Positions 1 through 7,016 of a stretch of DNA of 34,020 bases are shown piece by piece. The position numbers and the translations under genes were made by a program. Within the stretch, counting starts at the first letter, position 1, and each line of letters starts with the position of its first letter. Below the pieces are notes generated by a model that saw only the letters and a program-made list of their open reading frames with translations, was not told the DNA's origin and did not search any database. This DNA is from JACOXT01 sp964372855 (lineage in GTDB: Bacteria; Patescibacteriota; Microgenomatia; Levybacterales; UBA12049): the NCBI GenBank assembly GCA_964372855.1, contig CAYJRY010000008.1, forward strand, positions 1-34,020. Direction: 5' to 3'.

Positions 1-1104
1 ATAAATAAAAAGTTGCTTAGGAGATGGTATATAGCAGTAGAAAATGATTTTTTTGTGATGACATATCTAGGGACCCTTAAAAAGCTCCTTAAAGACCAGC
101 TACTTCAAAAGGTAATCAAATTTCCAAGCAAATCTACTGACCAGGTTAGAGCTTTGAGCTTTCTTAGCAAAAAGATGTATGAAATTCAAGAGCTTTGGAA
201 CGCTGTTGAGGCCAATGATGTAGAAAGCTTTAAAAAACAATTGCCACATTACAAGGAACTAGAAAACTTATTAAATCGATACTTGCATTTATTTGGCGGG
301 AGATTCGCCAATGAGCTAAAACTTGAATCTGTTGGGGTTGACGAGGATACCACAAAGCTGTTTTCAGTTTTAAAAGCATATCGAAATTACGCACTGAAAA
401 CGACCTCTGTGTCCACAGAGGAACTCAAGTTACCATTTTTTAAAAAAGTTATTGTTAATTTTATTTTGGGTAAGTTTAAAAAACATGCTTCTTTGCGAGA
501 AGAGTTTCGTTTATTGCGTTCAAATACATTTGGCATGGCAAGACGTTTATTTAGGCGAATGGGGGCAATATTAGCTGAAAACGGAGTGATAGAAAATCTT
601 GATGATGTTTTTTATCTTCAAATGGAAGAGTTATTTGATCCAAAGGTTCTGAAGAATAATAATCTTGTAAAGATAGTTAGTCAAAGGAAGAAAGAATCTG
701 GTTCATATAAATCTATTAAGCCTCCAACTCATTTTGCAACAGTTAATAATTTAGCGCCAAATGTGGAACAAGAAACAAAGTTTGAGGGCAATACTATGCA
801 TGCTAGTTCTGCTTCTCCTGGAATAGTTAGAGGTAGGGTTAGAGTATTCAAAGATTTTTCTATGCCTGAAAAAATTGACTTTGATATATTGGTAACCTCT
901 CATACTGACCCCGGATGGACATCCCTTATTGCATTGTCTAAGGGTTTAATTATCGAGCATGGCGGGGTTTTATCACACGCATCAATAGTAGCTAGAGAAT
1001 TAAATATCCCAGCTGTAATTGGCGCTCGAGATGCTACGGAGGTCTTAAAAAATCACCAGCTGGTAGAAATAGATGGATCAACAGGGTTAATAAAAATAAT
1101 TTGA
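1..1104 (+). CDS. PEP-utilising enzyme, C-terminal part (5' end cut by window)
   Basis: The frame is open from base 1, so the gene begins outside the window and only about 367 C-terminal residues are seen. The last 100 residues form the swivelling phosphohistidine domain of PEP synthase / pyruvate phosphate dikinase-type enzymes, with the motif GGVLSHASIVARELNIPAVIG-like; the phosphorylated His is encoded at 976-978. The helical stretch before it (ALRxEFRLLRSxxxxxARRLF type, then DDVFYLQMEEL) is usual in PpsA-like proteins upstream of that domain. No C-terminal PEP-binding TIM barrel follows, so this is not a classical PpsA layout; it resembles rifampin-phosphotransferase-like or other ATP-grasp plus PHis proteins. 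The N-terminal nucleotide-binding domain cannot be judged. The next gene follows after 1 nt, suggesting an operon. Confidence 0.8.
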   Translation: MNKKLLRRWYIAVENDFFVMTYLGTLKKLLKDQLLQKVIKFPSKSTDQVRALSFLSKKMYEIQELWNAVEANDVESFKKQLPHYKELENLLNRYLHLFGGRFANELKLESVGVDEDTTKLFSVLKAYRNYALKTTSVSTEELKLPFFKKVIVNFILGKFKKHASLREEFRLLRSNTFGMARRLFRRMGAILAENGVIENLDDVFYLQMEELFDPKVLKNNNLVKIVSQRKKESGSYKSIKPPTHFATVNNLAPNVEQETKFEGNTMHASSASPGIVRGRVRVFKDFSMPEKIDFDILVTSHTDPGWTSLIALSKGLIIEHGGVLSHASIVARELNIPAVIGARDATEVLKNHQLVEIDGSTGLIKII

Positions 1105-1105
1105 C

Positions 1106-2113
1106 ATGAAAATTACAAAATATAAACCTAATAAAAGCCTGTTACCTGAGCTTATAACTCTTATTCAGGATAAATACAAAGATAAAAAGAATTTTGACTA
1201 TTTCTTTTCAGACTACCAGAAGGCGTATAGTTTTTGTGTGGATAATGAGAATATTTTGTTTATACCAATTGCAGCCTTTAAAAATGAGCAATTGATTGCT
1301 CACATTGCACTTATTAATGATAGGCGTTTGCCTAAAAGCGAAGCATTTTTTGGATTCTTTGAAATACAGAAAGATATAACAGTTCTTGAAGAGATTTGGG
1401 AATGTTTATTAAAAGAAGCAAAAAAACAAAATATAAAAATTCTTAAAGGTCCTGTGAATGGTAGCATTTGGCATCAATACCGCTGTATTAAAGAAACTGA
1501 TGAGTCTGAGTACTTTAAAACGGAACCAATAAGTGAAATCTATTATTATGAATTACTTTCTCAGATGAAACCAGAACGTGAGATATCTTATTACTCAGCT
1601 TCTAGAGAAAAGTTTGACAAGGTTATGAGAATAATACATGCTGGATTTGAAAAGCTTGCTACAGCAGGATTTGAGATTAAAAAAGTAAAAGATGTAACCT
1701 TTGAACAATTGCATGCTATAGCAGAGATTTCCAGAAATGTATTTAGTAAAAATAGCTGGGGGTATACTGATCTTACTGAAAAGGAATTTTTGCAACTCTA
1801 TTCTTTCGATAAATTACAACAGCATCTTAATAACCTCTATTTATTGTTGAAAGACCAACAAATTATTGGATTTTGTGGGACAACGACAGAAAGCGAACAA
1901 ATCCTAATATTAAAAACTATTTGTATACTTCCAGAGTGCCAAGGATTGGGTTTAGGTAATGCTTTGGTATATCAGATCCATCTAGACGCCCAAAAAGCAG
2001 GTTTTAAAAAGATGATTTATGCCTTAATCCGAGAAGGTAATCAAATCAAAAATTTCCCAAAAGATGATACAGTGATCTTTAGACGATACGCAGCTTTTGA
2101 ATTTAGAATTTGA
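1106..2113 (+). CDS. two-domain GNAT N-acetyltransferase (YghO-like architecture)
   Basis: A 335-residue protein. The C-terminal half is a GNAT fold: the segment LKTICILPECQGLGLGNAL (about residues 271-289) holds the R/Q-x-x-G-x-G/A acetyl-CoA pyrophosphate loop after the beta-4 strand. The N-terminal half (GFFEI, then KGPVNGSIWHQYR near residue 113, then YYYELL) resembles the first domain of YghO-type tandem GNAT proteins. The acceptor substrate is unknown. It starts 1 nt after the stop of the PEP-utilising gene and ends 6 nt before the kinase gene, so the three are probably co-transcribed. The family is fairly sure, the substrate is not. Confidence 0.75.
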   Translation: MKITKYKPNKSLLPELITLIQDKYKDKKNFDYFFSDYQKAYSFCVDNENILFIPIAAFKNEQLIAHIALINDRRLPKSEAFFGFFEIQKDITVLEEIWECLLKEAKKQNIKILKGPVNGSIWHQYRCIKETDESEYFKTEPISEIYYYELLSQMKPEREISYYSASREKFDKVMRIIHAGFEKLATAGFEIKKVKDVTFEQLHAIAEISRNVFSKNSWGYTDLTEKEFLQLYSFDKLQQHLNNLYLLLKDQQIIGFCGTTTESEQILILKTICILPECQGLGLGNALVYQIHLDAQKAGFKKMIYALIREGNQIKNFPKDDTVIFRRYAAFEFRI

Positions 2114-2119
2114 TAATTT

Positions 2120-2746
2120 ATGAATTTAATTATTTTTTTGATTATTTCAACATCCTTGCTATTAATTGTTGAGATTATAAAGCGGAAATTATCGCTTTCT
2201 TCTAGTATAACCAGGAAAATAAGCCACATTGGCGCAGCTTCCATTGCTGCTGCTTCTCCACTTTTTCTGGATAAATATTTAATAATTTTTGCTTGTCTTG
2301 GTTTTGCTGTGGCCATGTTTTTGTCTCGCAAAATATGGCTTTTTTCATCAATACATTCAGTCAAGAGGAAAACATTTGGAGAAGTATTTTTACCACTTGG
2401 AGAAGGAATATCAGCTGCAATTTTCTTACCACAAGCAGTTGGAGCTTTTCAGTATGGGGTTTTGGTAATGGGTCTTTCGGATGCGCTAGCTGGTTTCGTG
2501 GGAGAAAAATATGGCAGACATAAAATTAATATTTTTCATAGCAAGAAATCACTGGAAGGGTCTTTAACCTTCTTTTTTACTACAATAGTTTTAACTTTTA
2601 TTTTTATGCCTAGTTTTGGATTTCACTTAATTTTGATACCTCTTGCGCTTGCCACAATTGAATTAGTATCAGGGTATGGTATAGATAACTTAGCAATACC
2701 AATTTTAGCCGCCCTTCTCTTACATTTTAGTAATAACTTGCTATAA
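2120..2746 (+). CDS. dolichol/phytol kinase-like CTP-dependent membrane protein
   Basis: A 208-residue, strongly hydrophobic protein with about six membrane segments. Landmarks of the SEC59/VTE5 polyprenol kinase family, related to CdsA cytidylyltransferases, are visible: RKISHIGAAS near residue 33, GLSDALAGFVGEKYG near residues 120-134, and SKKSLEGSLTFF near residues 142-153. Such enzymes phosphorylate polyprenol or phytol with CTP. Length is normal for short bacterial homologues. The natural substrate here is unknown; a polyprenol used as glycan carrier or an isoprenoid salvage product are both possible. Its last codons overlap the promoter of the desaturase gene. Confidence 0.75.
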   Translation: MNLIIFLIISTSLLLIVEIIKRKLSLSSSITRKISHIGAASIAAASPLFLDKYLIIFACLGFAVAMFLSRKIWLFSSIHSVKRKTFGEVFLPLGEGISAAIFLPQAVGAFQYGVLVMGLSDALAGFVGEKYGRHKINIFHSKKSLEGSLTFFFTTIVLTFIFMPSFGFHLILIPLALATIELVSGYGIDNLAIPILAALLLHFSNNLL

Positions 2747-2747
2747 T
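2739..2747 (+). promoter_or_regulatory. extended -10 promoter of the desaturase gene
   Basis: TGCTATAAT is a perfect extended -10. A CTTACA at 2719-2724 is a fair -35 with a 17-bp spacer. It lies over the stop codon of the preceding gene, 11 nt before the ATG at 2759, so the predicted 5' UTR is only a few bases. Confidence 0.6.
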
Positions 2748-2758
2748 ATGCTCTCACT

Positions 2759-3883
2759 ATGTCTTTAGAACGTCGTGTATTTGGACAAACACCCCCGCGA
2801 ACTGATTATCATCTACCCAATAACGAGAGACTACAATCTTATGTTGATAATGTTGTCCAAACAGGAAGAAAGGGAATTATTAAGCCTGGGGAATTTACCG
2901 ATCTAACAGAACACCTCGATGCTAATAAAGCAATAAAATCTCTTCCGGATGGACTTTCAGAGGATGATTTTCTCAATACGCTAAGACTTTCTTTGCTAAC
3001 GGAATGTGCGACAGATACTTACGGTCGTCTATTTACGTCATCTGCACGGAAATACGATCAACCCTGGCTTGGCCAATTTACAGAGGTAGTCTGGGTACCG
3101 GATGAACTTATGCATTATCTTCCTTTTAAAACCATGCTTATGCAACTTGGATATTCTGAGGATGAACTTGATAAAGATATAAAGGACGCGCAAGAAATTG
3201 ACTACGTTCATGAGGCAGGTACGACTCCAATACACTTAACAACATTTGGAACTGCTCAAGAGTATTTGACAGACAATTGGTATGGACTCCAGCGTAAAAT
3301 TTTGCGGGCAACAAGTCCAGAAGCTGCGCATATGGTTGCTCGTGTTAAACAAAGAGAAACACTGCATACAATATGGTATCGTGACATGGCAGCATTGCAA
3401 ATAGAAGAGAATCCAGAACTTGTAACTCATGTAGCAGAGACATCGCTAAGATTCAGAATGCCTGGTAACCAAATAGTTCCAGATTTACAAAACAAAGCAG
3501 AAGATTGGATTCCTTTTATGGGGGCAGATTTCATAAAAATGAAACAGGATTTAGTAAGATTAATCACTCTAATTACTCAAACCCCTCAAAGAACTGGAAG
3601 GTTGGTAATGGAAGTAGCAGAGCAACAAGGTGTTAAATTTGGTCCTATATCCATTAATCAAGTCAACGCAGCTATGAATAAATTTGGTGGTGCAGGGTAT
3701 GGATTGATAGGCGAGGCTTTAATGGTTACTGCTGGTGTTAAAGGCCAATTTACCGAACATGAACGAGGAGTAGTGAATAAAATTAGAGGCGTAGTGAGAA
3801 TTTGGCTTGCAGATGAGATCGATAAACGATTAGTATCCAGAGCCATTCCTATTAAAAGCCTAACATTACCTTCTTACCATTAG
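2759..3883 (+). CDS. acyl-ACP desaturase (ferritin-like di-iron fold)
   Basis: A 374-residue protein matching the FA_desaturase_2 family (plant stearoyl-ACP desaturase, mycobacterial DesA). The full di-iron ligand set is readable: Glu82 (LLTECATDTYG), E116-x-x-H119 (PDELMH), Glu168 (GTAQEYLT) and E200-x-x-H203 (RETLH). The hallmark FRMPG follows at about residues 232-236. The enzyme should be soluble and insert a cis double bond into an acyl chain on acyl carrier protein, using O2 and reduced ferredoxin. The extra C-terminal 90 residues look like a helical tail. It has its own promoter. An O2-dependent fatty-acid enzyme is unexpected if the host is a CPR bacterium without fatty-acid synthesis; acquisition from another lineage is possible. 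Confidence 0.82.
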   Translation: MSLERRVFGQTPPRTDYHLPNNERLQSYVDNVVQTGRKGIIKPGEFTDLTEHLDANKAIKSLPDGLSEDDFLNTLRLSLLTECATDTYGRLFTSSARKYDQPWLGQFTEVVWVPDELMHYLPFKTMLMQLGYSEDELDKDIKDAQEIDYVHEAGTTPIHLTTFGTAQEYLTDNWYGLQRKILRATSPEAAHMVARVKQRETLHTIWYRDMAALQIEENPELVTHVAETSLRFRMPGNQIVPDLQNKAEDWIPFMGADFIKMKQDLVRLITLITQTPQRTGRLVMEVAEQQGVKFGPISINQVNAAMNKFGGAGYGLIGEALMVTAGVKGQFTEHERGVVNKIRGVVRIWLADEIDKRLVSRAIPIKSLTLPSYH

Positions 3884-3922
3884 TGTCAAAGTTTTCCTTT
3901 TTAGAATGAAACATAATGGCGA

Positions 3923-5056
3923 TTACCTAAGATCTAATGTTTGAGATTTATAAATCAAGTTTTTTGGCTTTATAATTACCTGCCTTTCCCCTTTTTCAAC
4001 ATATCCGGCATCAATGCTTTGAAATTTGTGTTTTTTAATTATTTTTTGTGCTTTAGAAACATCCTTTTCTGGCATAAAAATAGCATAATCCATGCCCATA
4101 TTGAATGTTTGGTACATTTCATAATCTGAAAGATTTGCATTTTTTTGTATGAAAAGAAAAATCTCTTGGGGGTCAAATATTTTTTCAATAATATAAGTAT
4201 AATTTTGACTTGATCGCATTATTTTTCTCAAACCATGGCCTGTGATATTGGAATTATAATGGATGTCAATATCCTCCTTTAACAAATCTTGAATAAGAGG
4301 CGCATAAATATTTGTTTTTGTAAGTAGTGCTTCTCCATACATTTTTCTCCCGCTGAGCGGGATCTCGCTTCGCGAGACATTTATAAGTGTCGCATATCCT
4401 TTGGGAAGTTTTTTCGCGACCGCGCGAGCAAGAGATATTCCATTCGCATTAACGCCATTACTTTTTAATAAAACAATTCGATCACCTACTTTTAACTTCT
4501 TGTCAATTATTAAATTTTTCTTAGGCTTTATTATTCCAACTGCAGATCCTGCAAACTCTGAAGCGCCTTTAATAACAATTTGTTTCATTGTAGCTGTTTC
4601 TCCCCCACCCCATGAGACTTGGGCTATATCACAAGCTTTTTTCCAGCCAAAAATCAAATCTCTAATTCGTTTTTGATCATAAAGCCATGAATTATCTTCA
4701 ATTACCCAGTATGCATGTACTACCAATGGTTTTGCTCCTACAGTTGAGAGATCATTAATAATTGTTGCAACAGTATCATGTGCTACTGTGTCATAGTAAG
4801 TTTTACTAGTTATCTTTCTCATCTCATCTGCGATAAGATTTTTGGTCCCCAAACCTTCGATAACTGAGACCATATAGAAATTGCCCAAATCCCAAACATA
4901 GGCTGATTCGCCTCGAGTATCTGAGATTTCGGGAAAACCGTGTTTTTGTAGATTTTTTGCTGTAGATAAAGCAGCTTGTTGAAAGAGTTTTTTTATCGGA
5001 TCTTTTGTCTCATAATTATCCCCTACTTGAGAGTAGGTAATTGTCTTTTTGTTCAT
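3923..5056 (-). CDS. purM: phosphoribosylformylglycinamidine cyclo-ligase PurM
   Basis: A 377-residue PurM (AIR synthetase), which closes FGAM to AIR with ATP, step 5 of purine synthesis. Visible features are the AIRS N-terminal domain with HDTVATIINDLSTVGAKPL (about residues 93-111), SWGGGETATM near 148-157, and the C-terminal domain with LLKSNGVNANGISLAR near 196-211 and a glycine-rich NITGHGLRK. Residues 227-237 (VSRSEIPLSGR) are encoded by two adjacent perfect hairpins and interrupt the stretch that normally leads into GEALL, so they look like an inserted element. The start overlaps the upstream HAD gene by 4 nt, indicating coupling. It converges on the desaturase gene with 39 nt between. 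Confidence 0.9.
   Translation of the reverse strand: MNKKTITYSQVGDNYETKDPIKKLFQQAALSTAKNLQKHGFPEISDTRGESAYVWDLGNFYMVSVIEGLGTKNLIADEMRKITSKTYYDTVAHDTVATIINDLSTVGAKPLVVHAYWVIEDNSWLYDQKRIRDLIFGWKKACDIAQVSWGGGETATMKQIVIKGASEFAGSAVGIIKPKKNLIIDKKLKVGDRIVLLKSNGVNANGISLARAVAKKLPKGYATLINVSRSEIPLSGRKMYGEALLTKTNIYAPLIQDLLKEDIDIHYNSNITGHGLRKIMRSSQNYTYIIEKIFDPQEIFLFIQKNANLSDYEMYQTFNMGMDYAIFMPEKDVSKAQKIIKKHKFQSIDAGYVEKGERQVIIKPKNLIYKSQTLDLR
4349..4377. repeat. double-hairpin palindromic element inside purM
   Basis: Two perfect hairpins lie back to back: CCCGC-TGA-GCGGG (4349-4361) and TCTCGC-TTC-GCGAGA (4363-4368 with 4372-4377). They are far more GC-rich than the gene around them and encode VSRSEIPLSGR at residues 227-237 of PurM, where other PurM proteins need no such loop. 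The reading frame is kept. It is structurally different from the TTCGG-core elements in purL, purQ and dnaG. Confidence 0.65.
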
Positions 5057-5718
5057 ATACTTTTAATATGATTAACTGTTAATTCATCAAAAGTATCAAT
5101 TATTAAATCTGCACCTTGTAAATCTTTTCTTGTATGAGTTGTAGTTATTGCAACGCATTTCATTCCAGCCCTTTTTGCTGCCAATAAGCCATTTTTCGCA
5201 TCTTCAATTACTACACATTTATTAACAGGAGTATTTAGTTTTTGAGCAGTTAGTAGAAATATTTCAGGATCTGGTTTTCCAGCTAATACATCGTCTCCTG
5301 AAGAAATAACTTCGAATTTATCTTTAATTTTCAATGTTTTAAGAACAAGATTTATAAATATACGAGGAGAAGCTGATGCAACAGCTAACTTGAATCCGAC
5401 ACGATGAGTTTTCTGAATGAAATTAATAACTCCTGGAACAGGAGTAATCTTATTGTCTTTAGCGATATCTTGTTTAATAAGATTCCATTTCTTGTTTCTT
5501 AATTTATTGATATCTGTAACAACTTTATGTTTTTTTAAAATGTCCTTAATTACATCTATATCTCGCCATCCAGAATATGTTCTAACAATTTCTTTAGGAG
5601 AAATATTTATTCCTATCTCGGACAGAACTTTGCTTTCTGCCTGGGACTGAAGTTGTGTAGTTAATGTAATTACCCCATCCATATCAAAAATTATCGCCCT
5701 CATTTTATCTTTTTTCAT
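5053..5718 (-). CDS. HAD-superfamily phosphatase (beta-phosphoglucomutase-like)
   Basis: A 221-residue HAD hydrolase with all four motifs: IIFDMDGVI (nucleophile Asp, about residues 9-17), VASASPRIF (motif II), Lys in GKPDPEIF (motif III), and VIEDAKNGLLAAKRAG (motif IV). The helical cap sits between motifs I and II as in subfamily I enzymes. Substrates in this family are sugar phosphates, phosphoglycolate or nucleotides, and sequence alone does not choose. Its stop overlaps the purM start, so a role near nucleotide metabolism is plausible. A second start at the Met five residues later (MRAIIFDMDG) is possible. Confidence 0.8.
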   Translation of the reverse strand: MKKDKMRAIIFDMDGVITLTTQLQSQAESKVLSEIGINISPKEIVRTYSGWRDIDVIKDILKKHKVVTDINKLRNKKWNLIKQDIAKDNKITPVPGVINFIQKTHRVGFKLAVASASPRIFINLVLKTLKIKDKFEVISSGDDVLAGKPDPEIFLLTAQKLNTPVNKCVVIEDAKNGLLAAKRAGMKCVAITTTHTRKDLQGADLIIDTFDELTVNHIKSI

Positions 5719-5801
5719 AGTTAGTTGAGTAATTTACCTTACAATGTTAGCATAATCTAGACAGAAATGGTATTCTTAAAAAGAAAGGAAAAAACAAAGA
5801 A

Positions 5802-5999
5802 GTGACTATTCCAGAAATTTTAAACGAAATTTATATTAGAGGAATGATCATGTTATCAGTTGTATTCATTTTCATTCTTATAAATGCCTACCCTACTCTT
5901 CGCAAATACTCAAACAAGAAAAATAAAATAGCCAATAGATTAAGTTATGACCTATGTCGTATTATATTTCTTGCCTTTTCAAATAGGATTTCACGATGA
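5802..5999 (+). CDS. possible 65-aa single-pass membrane protein
   Basis: A GTG-start ORF with one hydrophobic segment (about residues 15-34) followed by a basic tail. A 12-codon ORF (5767-5805) ends in a TGA overlapping this GTG, giving a GTGA coupling arrangement. An AAAGGA sequence lies about 14 nt upstream. Its 3' end overlaps the better supported 65-aa gene on the other strand by 55 nt. No family is recognised, and it may be spurious; an internal ATG at 5844 is an alternative start. Confidence 0.3.
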   Translation: MTIPEILNEIYIRGMIMLSVVFIFILINAYPTLRKYSNKKNKIANRLSYDLCRIIFLAFSNRISR

Positions 6000-6142
6000 T
6001 CTTTTGGTAATTCAGCAGACATCCACCCACTTTTATAAACTGTTTTAGGTGGATTTGCGTTAAGTTCACCTAAAGTTCTCGTAACTTTATTTATAAACTC
6101 ATATATTTCTGGTTTAAGTTTTCGCGGTTGTCCTTCTATCAT
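5945..6142 (-). CDS. small hypothetical protein (65 aa) following purQ
   Basis: I do not recognise a family. The protein is charged and soluble, rich in Lys, Glu and Arg. It is supported by a near-perfect Shine-Dalgarno AAAGGAGG about 6 nt before the ATG, one of few strong ones in the window, and by its place 15 nt after the purQ stop on the same strand. It is probably translated from the purine transcript. Its tail overlaps a weaker ORF on the plus strand. Confidence 0.6.
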   Translation of the reverse strand: MIEGQPRKLKPEIYEFINKVTRTLGELNANPPKTVYKSGWMSAELPKDHREILFEKARNIIRHRS

Positions 6143-6157
6143 AATAACCTCCTTTCT

Positions 6158-6979
6158 TTAAAGATTTTTTATATACCTAATCATATTTTCAAAAATTGGC
6201 AAGCCGTGGGGCCGAAGGTCCTGAGCTTGCCGAATGGACATTCTTCTCCAATTTGGATGCTGCTCAACTCTTACGAATCTCTCTGGGTGGGGCATAAGGC
6301 CTAAGACCCTTCCTGTTAGATCTGTAATACCTGCAATTGCATTTAAAGATCCATTTGGGTTTTGCGGATATTTTTGGGTGGGCTTGTTTTTCTCATCAAT
6401 ATATCGGAAAACAACTAGGTTGGATTGTTCAATTTTTTTTAGTGTCTCACTATCTGCAAAAAGTTTGCCCTCGCCGTGAGCGACTTGGAGGGAGATAGAA
6501 TTATTGTTAAATTGCTTCATTGTTCCATTGCTATTTAGGAATGCACATCTGGAGTTTGGTTCTATTTTAAGATTTACCCACCTACACTCAAAATGTCTGG
6601 AGTCATTGTTGGTTAAAGTTGCTCTCATTTTTCCAATTGTATCAAAAGGAAGTATACCTGTTCTTATCAAGACTTGAAAACCATTACAAATTCCAATTAT
6701 AAGAGTATTTTTTCTATCAATAAATTTTTTAAGTTCTTCCTTAAGATACGAAGTTAGCTCAACTGCTAAGATTTTACCAGATACAATATCATCTCCGTAT
6801 GCAAAACCTCCTGGAATTGCAAGAATGTTATAGTTTTTAAGATTTTCATTTTTACCTCGAAGTTCGTTAATATGGACTATTTTAGAATTACCTCCTGCTA
6901 AATTAAATGCAAAAGATAATTCTTCGTCGCAATTTGTCCCATCAGCTTTTAGAATTAATACTTTGGGTCTAGACTTCAT
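6158..6979 (-). CDS. purQ: phosphoribosylformylglycinamidine synthase, glutaminase subunit PurQ
   Basis: A 273-residue class I glutamine amidotransferase that supplies ammonia to PurL. It shows PGGFAYGDD near residues 56-64, the nucleophile Cys in GICNGFQ near 96-102, and the catalytic His/Glu in MPHPERF near 234-240. It is longer than the usual ~230-residue PurQ and resembles the 260-270-residue forms. Residues about 250-261 (RQAQDLRPHGLP) are encoded by a 34-bp element with 7-bp arms and look inserted between HPNWRRMS and the usual C-terminal helix. It lies 37 nt after purL, so the two FGAM synthase genes are adjacent. Confidence 0.92.
   Translation of the reverse strand: MKSRPKVLILKADGTNCDEELSFAFNLAGGNSKIVHINELRGKNENLKNYNILAIPGGFAYGDDIVSGKILAVELTSYLKEELKKFIDRKNTLIIGICNGFQVLIRTGILPFDTIGKMRATLTNNDSRHFECRWVNLKIEPNSRCAFLNSNGTMKQFNNNSISLQVAHGEGKLFADSETLKKIEQSNLVVFRYIDEKNKPTQKYPQNPNGSLNAIAGITDLTGRVLGLMPHPERFVRVEQHPNWRRMSIRQAQDLRPHGLPIFENMIRYIKNL
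6198..6231. repeat. palindromic element inside the 3' end of purQ
   Basis: Arms GGCAAGC (6198-6204) and GCTTGCC (6225-6231) enclose a GC-rich core with GGCCGAAGGTCC-like pairing. Read on the minus strand it contains TTCGGCAAGCTCAGG (6234 to 6220), a 15-nt string identical to one in dnaG (16574-16588). It is in frame and encodes RQAQDLRPHGLP. Confidence 0.65.
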
Positions 6980-7016
6980 ATAAAATATGAAATATCAAAA
7001 ATTAGAAATTTTATTC

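Noticed and set aside
2041..2364. 107-aa ORF on the minus strand
   Set aside because: Covers the junction of the GNAT and kinase genes, which both have clear family motifs in the other strand.
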